Assembly (NCBI GenBank): GCA_963920525.1
Contig: OY986436.1
Span: 95,673,342 to 95,737,341 of the forward strand
Reading direction: 5' to 3'
DNA from: Dichetophora obliterata
Taxonomy: Eukaryota > Arthropoda > Insecta > Diptera > Sciomyzidae
Length of the DNA: 64,000 nucleotides
The notes beneath the pieces were generated by a model. That model was not told the origin of the DNA, searched no databases, and saw only the letters and a list, made by a program, of their open reading frames with translations. The position numbers and the translations under genes were made by a program. Positions within the stretch are counted from its first letter, which is position 1. Every line of letters starts with the position of its first letter. Positions 22,777 through 32,423 of the stretch are shown piece after piece.

Positions 22777-23089
22777 TTTCATTTATTTGTTGGGAGCAGG
22801 GCGCTCTTCAAAGAAAGAGTACATGGAGAACGTTCCGAAAATAGTATACTCTGAGTATGCTCGGAGAAATCTGGATTAATAAATTATCAAAACAGAACAC
22901 CAATTGTCAAGGCTGCAAGTCAACGAATTTTGTTCTGAATTTTGCTCTGATTAATAAAACATCAAAACAGAACACCAATTATCAAGGCTGCAAGTCAATG
23001 AATTTTGTTAAAATGTGCTTGATGGCAAATGCTCTGATATTCGCATGTTTTTTGACAGTTCTTGCTCTGCTCCCAACAAATAAAGGAAA
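22777..23089. mobile_element. Small inverted-terminal-repeat element with a 74 bp tandem repeat
   Basis: TTTATTTGTTGGGAGCAG (22782-22799) is inverted at 23067-23084, and the match extends weakly outward. Inside, ATCAAAACAGAACACCAATT and CAAGGCTGCAAGTCAA occur twice, 74 bp apart. A target duplication is not obvious. The ORF over it (22857-23141) is created by the repeat. Confidence 0.65.
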
Positions 23090-24157
23090 AGACCTGTTGA
23101 GACGAAAAGAAGTTTGCAAGCAATGCCAGAAAAAACTTTAAATCTGAAGGCGGATTCCAGGATTTTCTATAACTAAAACTCTAAAAATCGTTAAAATGCT
23201 TAAAATCTTATGTTATCCAAAATTTTACCGATTCTGCTAAATTGCGATCTGTAGTGGAATTCCCAAACGCCTTTAACGAAGTTATTGCTATCGTTAACTG
23301 CCCTTAGCTACAATTATTGTTAACTGGTATTCCCAACATCTCGATAAGCAATTTTTGTCGATAATTTTGACAGTTCGTTAACGATATATGTCGACAGCTT
23401 AACTACGAATATTTAGGCGCCGTTAACTAAACATAAGCAACGATAACCAATATTTTATTGAAGTGTTTTGTAAATTTTATTAAATAAAATATAAAAATAA
23501 ACAAAAAATGGCATTTGAATATTTGGCATTGGATGCTGCATTGATGAGCGATGAAATTTCTATGCGAGACAGTGCATTTGAGTGGAGTATTTTTCGAAAG
23601 GTAGACAGTCCATTCGATTTAAATGAATCAAAGTTTAGAAAGTTATACCGCTTAGCACCTGAAACAACACACTCTTTAATAGATTCACTTCGTATTGGCT
23701 TGGAAAGAACTACAATTTCAGCTCTATCGGCCGAAAACCAAGTGAGTAGCAACGTTATCAAGTTTTAGTATACTTTAACTCTATATCGCTAGGTGTTGGC
23801 TGCACTTCGGTTCTATGCAACTGGTTATTACCAAAGGCCAGTTGGGCAGCAGAAAAGCGTCACGATGAGCCAGTCATCTGCGAGCCGTTCAATTCATGGG
23901 GAAACAGATGCCATCAATGAACGAATTTTTCGACCTAATGTTCGTTACCCAGTAACACATATTGAGCGGGAAGCAGCACTCAGGGTATTTAGGAGAGCTC
24001 CTCAGCATTTCGATGGTGCAATTGACTGTTCCCATGTCGCTATCTTTGGACCGCAACGACACGAAGAGTCATATCTTAATCATTATGGATACCATTCCAT
24101 AAACGTCCAAATGGTAAGTTTAATCTAAAAAAACGTTTTAACAAAAAACAAGCTAAC

Positions 24158-24868
24158 TTCAAAACTACTACAAAGTAAAAAATAATTTTTAATTACTTAA
24201 AAATCCTTTTTTTAATCCTTGGTCGAATTTGATAATTTATTTATATATTTTATTAAATTGGAAATCTTATTATTATTTTAATTTTTTCTTTTTTGTATTA
24301 TCATAAATATTTATTTATAGTATTGCTAACTTGACCTTGTTTGTTTTGAAAACGCAACCCTGCTATGCTGTCTGATACTATCGATTTGACTTAGCTTTTT
24401 TTAGTTTTATACTTTAATAAAATTATATACTTTAAGCAATTTATTAATAATTTTTAGTTTGTTAATAATACTTGATTTGAATCAAAAGCATACTTTATAT
24501 TTTTGAATTGTATTAAATATCTTATTTTATAATTTTAAATTTGTTATAAAACCTGTTAAGGTTTAGCAATCGAATAAATAAATAAATAAATAAATAAATA
24601 TTAATTTCTCCATGAATATAAAACCCTTAAAGTCGGCGCTTATATAATCAGACTTTTTAAAATAAACGCTCCGGCTTTAAAGGTTTCATAGTCATGGAGA
24701 AATTAATATATTTATGATAATAATATAAAATAGAAAAAAATTATAATAATAAGATTTCCAATTTAATAATATATATAAATAAATTATCAAATTTTACTTA
24801 GAATTAATGTGAAAAGTAATTTAAAATTATTTTTTACTTTGTAGTGGTTTTGAAGTTGGTTTTTTTTT
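24158..24868. repeat. Foldback insertion in transposase intron 2
   Basis: AACTTCAAAACTACTACAAA (from about 24160) is inverted at about 24842-24861, and similarity continues inward with AAGTAAAAAATAATTTT. Inside is a second inverted pair, TTAATTTCTCCATGA (about 24601) with TCATGGAGAAATTAA (about 24693). An AATA-repeat tail at 24568-24600 suggests a retroposon 3' end was also captured. Confidence 0.72.
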
Positions 24869-24879
24869 TTTGTTTAAAA

Positions 24880-25165
24880 GTTTTTATTTCTTCCTTTCTA
24901 GATATTATGATAACAATTTTGCCTATTCTTGTAACGAATTTTGGTACCCTATTGTCAACAGTAACTAAGAAACAGTATTTTTCTTATATTGCCACGTCCT
25001 TTTATCCAATAACGCAATTTTGTCCAATTTTATCTGCTGACAAAAAATTGCGACAATCGGGCAATTACTTAAGGAGTTATCGATGAACATCCATTTAAAA
25101 AAAGAAACCAACCAACTTGAGAACCTCCTCCTTTTTGAAGTCGGTTAAAAATAAATATTTAATTT
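24880..25165 (+). repeat. Dispersed-repeat-like segment ending GAAGTCGGTTAAAAA
   Basis: The segment ends with CTCCTTTTTGAAGTCGGTTA followed by an A-rich tail, an ending I associate with a common insect interspersed repeat. No second copy is in the window, so this is low confidence. Confidence 0.35.
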
Positions 25166-26039
25166 TTAAAGTATTTTTTTTAGATATGCGATTCAAATCT
25201 GAAGATTTTGCATGTCAATTCCAGATATCCTGGAGCTCATCATGATTCCTTTATATGGAATTCTTCCGCAATCCGCAACGTTACGCAAAGGCATTTGAAA
25301 GTGGTGCCCGACAGACCTTTTTAATAGGTACACTTCTTCAAAATCAACTTAATTGGACTTATGTTACTAATTAACAATTATTATAATTGCAGGTGATTCT
25401 GGCTATCCATTGGAACCATGGCTAATGACTCTTCTGACGCAGCAGCCTGAAGGTTCATCCAAGTTTCGCTACAATAGAGCACTCTGCAAATCAAGAAATT
25501 GCGTGGAGCGGATGTTTGGTGTTCTCAAGGTCAGGTTTCGCTGTCTTTCAAAGCAAAAATTGCTTTTGTATGAACCTGGTTTTCCCGGTAAGATTGTCAA
25601 TGCTTGTGTAGTTCTTCAGAACATAAGCGTTAACACATTGAGTGCAGAGGAACTTATGGAGCATTCGAAAGATGTACAACCGATACCTGCACCGGCACCA
25701 ACTGAAGAAATGGAAGTTGGGTCTCTTCCATCGGTTGCGAAACGCATTCAAAATAGTTTGATTGCACGAAATTTCTCATTAAAATTTTTAAAATTAAAGT
25801 TAAAAACAAAAGTAGAATAAATGAAATTGTTTATTAATATAAATACATATAAAAAAATGCATTGAACACAAATAAAATAAAAACGTAACATTTGTAAAAC
25901 CGTTAACAAAAAAAAAATATAACTTCACTTTTTAAATTCACTTTTTAAATGAAATTTTTAAAATTAGTTGAGATCGGGTGTTGATATTATTATTATTTTA
26001 TTTCTTATTATTGTTACTTTTATTCGTTGAGTATTTTGC

Positions 26040-26992
26040 TTGATAACGCCTCTACAGAAGCCACCAATCGCTTCATTGCAGATGCTAATCTATCTAAAGC
26101 ATTGGCTTGCAATATCGCTGCATCAGCTAGCTTTTCAGACGTAGCCGTCAGCTGTTTTGCTGTTTCAGCTTGCATCTATACAAAATAAAAGAAAATTTAC
26201 AAAAAAGTCTTCATGCAATTCACTGCTCATACTTTACTCACCATAATTGCTTCGGCCTGTTTTTGCGCTATTATGGCAAACTGCTCCCGCACAGAATCCA
26301 TCTGCGTTCTTTTCGCAGGTACTCGAGCTCGCGGTATACGAGAAGTAGCTGACCCAGCTGTCTCGTCCGGCTGTTCAACAGGCCACACTTCCTCCGAATG
26401 AGCCCTGTCGGCAATATTTTCATCATCAAGAGTCGCCACCGTTGGAATATCGTAGAGAACATCCGTTTCTCTACTTTCCAAAATTGCTTGCAAATGCTGA
26501 AAAATGCATGATAATGTATTATCACAAACGTATAAGTATAATAAAAGAGCTACCTCTTCTTCTGGGAAACTTTCTGGACAGATGCTGCTCCCTGCACAGT
26601 AGTCATGCCCGAGAATATCTAGGACTCTCCCGCTTACGCAGAAAGTGTAAGCGGTCTCCCGCCAGTCTTCGCCATTTCCTTTCTGCGCTCCCTTGCCTTC
26701 ACAGACGTGCGGCTCTTTAAGTCACGCCAAGTGTAAGAATAAAAGTGTTAAGTGTAAGCATTAGAAGCTATGGCCATTTATTACTTGCCACTTGCCATTG
26801 CGTAGCTGTTTTTTCCGCTCCTTTAACTCCATTAAGGAGTGAACCCAGCTCCTCCCATTTTTTGTTGGCTTCCAGCCTGCCATTTATACAGGCAAACTTG
26901 CCTTCTGCCAAGCCTTTGTTGGCTGAAAAAAAGTCCAGCATAATTTTATGCTGCTCGGACGTGGTACGGCGAGATCGCTTCGTTGCACTCAT
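26040..26992 (-). pseudogene. Harbinger Myb/SANT-like accessory protein
   Basis: Start Met at 26992 (MSATKRSRRTTSEQHKIM) opens a Myb/SANT-like domain with NKKWEELGSLLN; exon 1 ends near TQWQ at about 26788. Exon 2 (about 26727-26565) resumes with the TWRDLKSRTSVKA block and a TGG motif, then shifts frame once and ends in an acidic PESFPEEE stretch. Exon 3 (about 26493-26242) is acidic and then basic, and ends at a GT donor. A final exon (about 26174-26040) encodes an Ala/Leu-rich coiled coil. These are features of the NAIF1-like partner of HARBI1 transposases, which binds DNA and carries the transposase to the nucleus. The frame break in exon 2 likely inactivates it. It converges on the transposase gene. 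Confidence 0.8.
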
Positions 26993-27709
26993 ATTTTTAT
27001 TTTATTTGAATGCCCGACTTGTTGCTTTCAATTTGTTTTTTTTTAAATAACCTGTCAAATGGACAGTGGTGCCACTTTTTCGATTTGTGTTAACGATGTT
27101 TGTAGCTTTTATTGTGAATGAAATTTTCTAACAATTTTATCGTATCGGTAATTTTTTGGGAATTCCACTACTGAGCTACACATCGCTTAGCTATAAACTA
27201 GTTTCTTTAGCCGCCGTAGATGCGCACAAGTCTTTCTATGAGAACTGTCAAATTTTCTGTGTGAGTGTACAAACATTGAAGTTAAAGCCAAAATAATTAA
27301 ATTTTTAGAGAGAATATTTTCATCATAATTATTTTAATTTGAATTATAAGGAAAATTATTTTTGCTATCGTGAGCAAAGTCCCTAAGCTCCTCTAAATAT
27401 TGGACTAAAAAAATTTTGTACTTTCGTTACGCATTTTCTATTGGCGTCCATTTCATAAAAAAAACTTTTTTAATAAATGAAATTGGGAACAGACAGCACG
27501 CTATAGTTAATAATGAAATTTTACCTTGTTTTTAATACTTGTTTTATTATTAAGCGATGTTTTAAAATTTTAGCGGCTAAAATTTTGTGTTGCTAAAAAC
27601 TTAATAATTTTAACAAATTTTAGCAAACTAAACACACTCGGAATCGCAAATTAGCTACTTTTAGCGATCGAGATTTAGCGATAGGAAATCCTGGAATCCA
27701 CCTACTGAC

Positions 27710-28489
27710 CAAAGAACTTTCGGAAGAAGTGATAGTTTCAAAAAAGAATCGAAACTCAACGAAGAAAACTTAAAGAGTTTGAGGTCGAAATTGAATGTGT
27801 TAAGGCGAAGGTGAGGAAGGGCACATGAACTTAAATTTGGAAACAAAATTTTGAGTTCATAAGAGTGTTAGGAATACTTTACTCAGTCATACGATCATTC
27901 ATTCATTCAATCATACATGCATGCAGACTTACAGTTTTGGGGTCAGTTGGCGGTTGTTTTGGGAGGCTATAACGGATGAACGGACGGACAGTCAGAAGGA
28001 TATAGGGGACCCTTGCGTTTGAACTGACAATCGGACGGATAGCCAGCATTATGGCGGATATCAAACATTGCTATAAGGCTCAATGTTGTAACACTAAAAC
28101 CCGATAACAATAATACTAACAAACTTCCAAAAACAAGACAACCAATAAAAAAAAGACAAGAGACTCAATTAAAAGAGACCAATTCAAAAACTCCCCAAGG
28201 ACAAAACTACCACCTTAGTGGGTTGGTATTTACATTGAACAAATGCTTTGTTTGCTAGAAGATAGTTTAAAGGTCAAACATGTTCAATTGTATGATTGTA
28301 CATTGCCAAGATAAATTGAAAGATATTTCATAGTTCTTTTCACATCAATGGTCAATAAAAGCCGAATTTCTTTATTTGGTTTCAGCAGCGCATGCAGTAT
28401 AAATTCTTACAATCACAAAGCGCAATTGCAATAAATTTATACAGCGTGTACTGCTCTAACCGAATAAATAAAACGCCTAATTTAGATTC
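27710..28489. other. No gene seen
   Basis: Short direct motifs such as GGACGGAC and CATTCATTCAATCATACATG occur, but no coding or structural feature is supported. Confidence 0.45.
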
Positions 28490-28750
28490 ATATAGGTTAA
28501 TGCAATATATTCCAGCAAAGTTTTGATAGGACAGACAAACATACATAGATATAGACACATAAAAGCATGCAGATAGATTAAGATAGGACAGAAAAACATA
28601 CATATATATAGACACATACAAACTTGCAGAGATATTAAGGACAGACAAACATGCATAGCCACATACAAACATGCAGACATATTAAGATGCTTATGCAGAC
28701 AGATAAATATACATAGACATAGACACATAGAAACATGCAGATATATTAAG
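28490..28750. repeat. Minisatellite, roughly 60-70 bp unit
   Basis: Repeated words GGACAGACAAACAT, CATAGACACATACAAAC and ATGCAGATATATTAAG. The array continues after the insertion, at 29261-29310. Cys-rich antisense ORFs here come from the repeat. Confidence 0.82.
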
Positions 28751-29260
28751 TTCCCTCCAGGAAATGTGAGCATTCCCGGATGTTACCAGGAAACATTCCA
28801 TGGAATGTAGGAAGCATTCCCCTTTGTTGCACACTCCATTGCTTTTTTAACATAGCATGTCATTAGAGGGAAACATTCCTCCCCGCTGTGTTAAAAAGTC
28901 ATGTGGAAACATTCCTCTCCCTTGTTATGAAAATGGATTCGGCCAGGATTCGAACCCGGGACCCCTGAGGGACAGTCGAGCGCGCTACCACTAGACTATC
29001 GAATTCTACAATAAGCGGCTAGAAAACAATGATATTAATATTTTCTATTGTCATTGCTTGACAGTAAATAAAAGTTCCCACATGCTTTCTTAAAGAAGCG
29101 GTTTGGAAACAATATAAATACAAAACTAACCTCAAGCTTCCAAAAGATGCGGTGGGGAAACAATATAAATACAAAACTACCCTTAAGCTTTCAAAAGATA
29201 CGGTGGGGAATGTTTCTTTATCACTTTTAGATGGAAGCCTTCCGATTTTTCCTGGAGGGA
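28751..29260. mobile_element. Inverted-repeat element carrying a tRNA-like sequence
   Basis: Ends TCCCTCCAGGAAA and its inverse TTTCCTGGAGGGA, with minisatellite on both sides. Inside, GGAAACATTCC-type words recur four times, and a 56 bp unit (GGAAACAATATAAATACAAA) is repeated at about 29103 and 29156. A tRNA-like sequence occupies 28934-29006. Comparison with neighbouring minisatellite units suggests no clear target duplication. Class unknown. Confidence 0.68.
28934..29006 (-). tRNA. tRNA-like sequence (Asp GUC-like), probable pseudogene
   Basis: The minus strand shows an A-box-like TAGTCTAGTGGTAGC and a good B-box GGTTCGAATCC in a five-pair T stem. A seven-base anticodon loop CTGTCCC gives GTC at 28973-28971. 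The acceptor ends GAATTCG and CGAATCC pair only imperfectly, and the anticodon stem has a mismatch. Because it lies inside an inverted-repeat element, I favour a tRNA pseudogene or tRNA-derived promoter over a working tRNA. Confidence 0.6.
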
Positions 29261-29310
29261 TAGGACAGACAAACATGTATGGACATTTACACATACAAAC
29301 ATGCAGTCAT
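29261..29310. repeat. Minisatellite, continuation of 28490-28750
   Basis: TAGGACAGACAAACATGTAT and ACATACAAACATGCAG continue the array beyond the inserted element. Confidence 0.8.
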
Positions 29311-29674
29311 TCATACTGAGAGATATTCGGCCAGAAATTACAGCAACGGTAAAAATTTTTTAAAAATATATTTAAAAAGATTGATTACAAACCGTTTACA
29401 GGATAATTGCATTGATTATATATTGTGCATTAAAAAAAGTGTTAAACTAAAAATCTAAAATCTAAACGAACAAATTTTGAAAAAATATAGTTTTGTAAAC
29501 ATATTGAACCAAAAACTTTTTTATTTTATTACTTTTCTGAACTTCCTTTAAAACTCTTTTATTGTTTAGACGTTTATATTCGTTACTAACCTTTTTTTTT
29601 TGCATAACCATCTAGAATTTTTACTTATTAAAACTTTAATAAGAAATTCTAGAATGCACAATCTATGTTCAATG
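29311..29674. other. No gene seen
   Basis: AT-rich sequence between the minisatellite and the P-like gene. It may include the 3' end of that element, but no inverted terminus was found. Confidence 0.4.
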
Positions 29675-32058
29675 CAATCACCAATCGGGATGAGAAAGGT
29701 TTGTTTCATCAATACAAGCCTTCATAATCCTAACTTTAAGATTTGGAAGGTGGCAAGTCTTGTGAAATATAGTTTTATAGATAACCAAATGTTGCTCACA
29801 TATTTGGAAGAATCTGTCTGCAGGATTCTTCAGCAACAATGTACTAATACTGTAATTTTTGACCGAAATAAAATGCTCATTGTCAAACTGCATCTGGTCA
29901 AGCTTGACCACATCCAATTCGCATTTTTTGCATTTTATTTTTTGCAAAATCTTCTCTCTTAAGCCATAACCGACGAAGTAACGCCTAACGGCCGCTTCTT
30001 CTTCGGTTAATGACTCTTCATCCATATACCCTTCTTCGGATTCAACAATTGCTTCCTCCTCTAAGTCCCCCAAGGCCAATTGCTCATCCGAAGGACTCTT
30101 TCGATCACATTCATCCCTAAAGTCAAAGTTCCAATCCAACATCACGTTGTTATCAGGATCGCAATTCTTATTCTAAACGATGGGTCAGAATCTTCATAGA
30201 AAGGCACCTTGCGGAAAGATATTACACTTCCCTCACTGACGGGTTAACATTATTTCCCAATTGGGATTGAAGAACTGAGAAATAATTTTCGATTGGGCCT
30301 TGGTTCAATCGTGCAAGCATAACAAAAGAAATGTTCGGATCTTCAAACATCTCTTCACACAAACACAGCATTGAGTTCAATGTGAATATCAAACCCAGTA
30401 TGCAGTAGTTCTGTTTTCCTTGGTTTGTTTTCAATTTCGAAAGGAAAGCTATGAAATCTCTCATCTTTTCGATTTTATCGGAGTTCCTTGTAATTGAACG
30501 TCTATTAGGTGTCACCAAGTTTTTTCGAATTACAATAATCGAAGCAGTCATTGCAATATTTGACAAACGCAAAAGTAGCTTCAGTATTGAGGAAGTTCTG
30601 AAAACGATCTTTGTCTATGCAAAAGCGAATGACTGAAGCTACTGAATGGCTAAGGACTTGGACAGCCATATTAACATTAATTTTTTCGAACGATTTCGGG
30701 TCTAAATGGTTGTCCGTCAATTGAGGCAACATTTTCAGGAACTCTGATTAGTCTACATGGTATGCCTCCCTTATAACTGCCCAACTTGCAACCCCATCTT
30801 CTGTTTCTATATTTCTACCATATAAAGTATTCCTAACACTCTTAAATAGATGACAATAGTCGTACATAACGAAAATTGGGTTGTTTTCAAAATACAAAAG
30901 GAATATTCTTTAAAATAGTCCGTCAGTTTGGCAAAACATGTCCTGTTCGATGACCCTTGATCAGCGATAACTGCCCTTAGCCTTAGACCACATTCAAAAA
31001 TGCTTCGTACCTCCTCGAGCAACCTTAAATGTACCTCCTCCCCAGCCATTGGTGTACAGTAGAACCTCTCTACAGTAGAACCTCTGTACAGTAGAAACTG
31101 TGCGCGTATTTCCAGTTGTCGACCAAGCCCTTTACCATAAATACCATGAGGTATTTGTCAAGGGCTTTGGTACGTTTTACTCCTCCCAGGTCAACGAAGC
31201 CATCCACCTGGTCTTCTGATGGATTGTATTCTAGTTCTCTTCGGAGAATTATTTCATCCATCAGAAGAACGCAGTTTCTGGCTTCTGGCCAATTAGCGGC
31301 CATTTTTCTGAGGTTTTCAATTACAGGAGTGCTGAACCCTGGGAGGATGATACTGACAGACCGCCACCTGTACAGAGAAGCCCGGCTGGGGAGATTGAAA
31401 TCCAACTGCTTCTGCATGAAATCGTAAGCATGCGACGAGACATAGTTGATACATTGAACGATTTCTTTGCTAAAATCAGTGTATCGCTGCCAACTATGTC
31501 TCGTTATTAGCTTTGCGAATTCTGCGGCAGCAGTTGGAGGTTCGCTCTCGGTAGTACAAGCATGGTTTTGATCCTCAAGCTCTTCTATCTTCTGTTGAAG
31601 TAGTTTTTCTGCAAGTTTTCTGCTTTGAGCTTTTTGATTTCTTTTTCAAAGCTACTAGTTTTTGCCTTAAGTTCTTCTTTCGATTTTAAAGATTCTTTTC
31701 TGTATTTGTTCTTTTTCAAGAATTTCGTCCAAATCAATGGACCCATGAACGACGTTGGATTCGTTATAAATATTTAAACAGAATTTTGGGAAGGCCAAGA
31801 CGCTTAATTTTTTTAGACCAACAAAATCTCAATATGCTTGCCGCATATATATATACATTTATTTTTACAGTTCTGAAAGTTGCAGGCTTCAACCCACGCC
31901 TGCCTCCTTTCTGGATCAGATGGAAAACGATAAATTGGCATTTCATGTGAAGTGCTGTCGCAGTCCTGCATAATGCACTTGCGTATTTTCTCTCTAGGCG
32001 CTTGATCAGTATTCTCTAACAAAAAAATTAAAAAAAACAAAGAAAAATTAACTCCCAC
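29675..32058 (-). pseudogene. P-element/THAP9-like transposase
   Basis: From the right: a THAP zinc finger (32000-31850: CIMQDC, YRFPSDPERRQAWVEAC, then CGKH); a Lys/Glu-rich coiled coil at about 31740-31560; then FNLPSRASLYRW. The catalytic region has LLMDEI (Asp 31256-31258), FVDLGG, VIADQGSSNR (Asp 30960-30962) and, near the C-terminus, LARLNQGPIENYFSVLQ (Glu 30288-30290). These match in order the D, D, E residues of the P/THAP9 family, which cuts and pastes DNA. An acidic tail (DLEEEAIVESEEGYMDEESL) follows. Frames break at about 31060 by a 16 bp tandem expansion, and at several other points, some of which may be introns. No terminal inverted repeats were located. Confidence 0.86.
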
Positions 32059-32180
32059 ATCACAGATTATTTCAAATAAATTGTGTATTCGTTTTTAAAC
32101 AAAAAAACCTATATGAAATCCCAGGGGCGATTCAGGAAAATATTTCGGGGGGTTTTAAAAATATTTATGTACGTTATATT

Positions 32181-32423
32181 TATATCTGTGTCGACAAGGA
32201 ATAACAACCAAACTGAAAATATCGTAAAAAAGTTACATTACATTTTCTTTATTTCCAATCTTTGATAGAACACAGGAAAGCATTTTTTGCACAGAATAGA
32301 TAACCACTTAATTCTACACCGTTTCATTTATTTCACGAAAAAGAGGTCAGAGTTTGCACAATAAAAATATCGTTTTTTACGATAATTTGAGTTTAGTCGT
32401 TATTCCTTGTGATCACAGATATA
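32181..32423. mobile_element. MITE with ~50 bp inverted ends, TA target
   Basis: TATATCTGTG-CGACAAGGAATAAC-type left arm (32181-32235) is inverted at 32370-32423; blocks CAAGGAATAAC and ATCGTAAAAAA are shared. TA lies at both outer edges, which would fit a Tc1/mariner-derived MITE. Confidence 0.65.

Larger units (their letters stand above)
23508..25820 (+). pseudogene. HARBI1-like Harbinger transposase, four exons
   Basis: Exons are 23508-23741, 23793-24113, 25194-25327 and 25393-25820, each bounded by GT and AG. Exon 1 starts at the first ATG and encodes the N-terminal helices. Exon 2 has a helix-turn-helix-like SQSSASRSIHG stretch and GAIDCSHV with the first Asp (24024-24026). Exon 3 has the YPGAHHDSFIW block (second Asp, 25254-25256). 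Exon 4 has GDSGYPLEPWLM and NCVERMFGVLK (Glu, 25506-25508). Exon 3 ends in the wrong phase, so a single-base indel near 25280 breaks the frame; otherwise the catalytic triad is complete. The product would cut and paste the element together with the neighbouring Myb-like protein. Confidence 0.9.
23252..27170 (+). mobile_element. Two-gene Harbinger transposon
   Basis: Termini TAGTGGAATTCCCAAA are perfect 16 bp inverted repeats. CTG is duplicated at 23249-23251 and 27171-27173; 3 bp duplications are the Harbinger rule. It carries a transposase gene on the plus strand and a convergent Myb/SANT-like gene on the minus strand, the classic composition of an autonomous Harbinger. A foldback and other repeats are lodged in transposase intron 2. 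Both genes have small frame breaks. Confidence 0.93.
23147..27706. mobile_element. Outer non-coding element (CTG target duplication) hosting a Harbinger
   Basis: The ends are inverted: left AAGGCGGATTCCAGGATTTT and, reversed, right TAGGTGGATTCCAGGATTTC, with weaker similarity for another 20 bases. CTG flanks on both sides (23144-23146, 27707-27709). Without the Harbinger at 23252-27170 it is about 640 bp and non-coding, so it is a MITE. The same trinucleotide flanks the inner element, which suggests related target preference. Confidence 0.78.

Noticed and set aside
28382..28773. Hydrophobic, Cys/Tyr-rich antisense ORFs
   Set aside because: They follow the minisatellite unit and repeat with it; no independent coding evidence.
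28934..29006. Functional tRNA gene
   Set aside because: Imperfect acceptor and anticodon stems and location inside an inverted-repeat element favour a pseudogene; kept only as tRNA-like.
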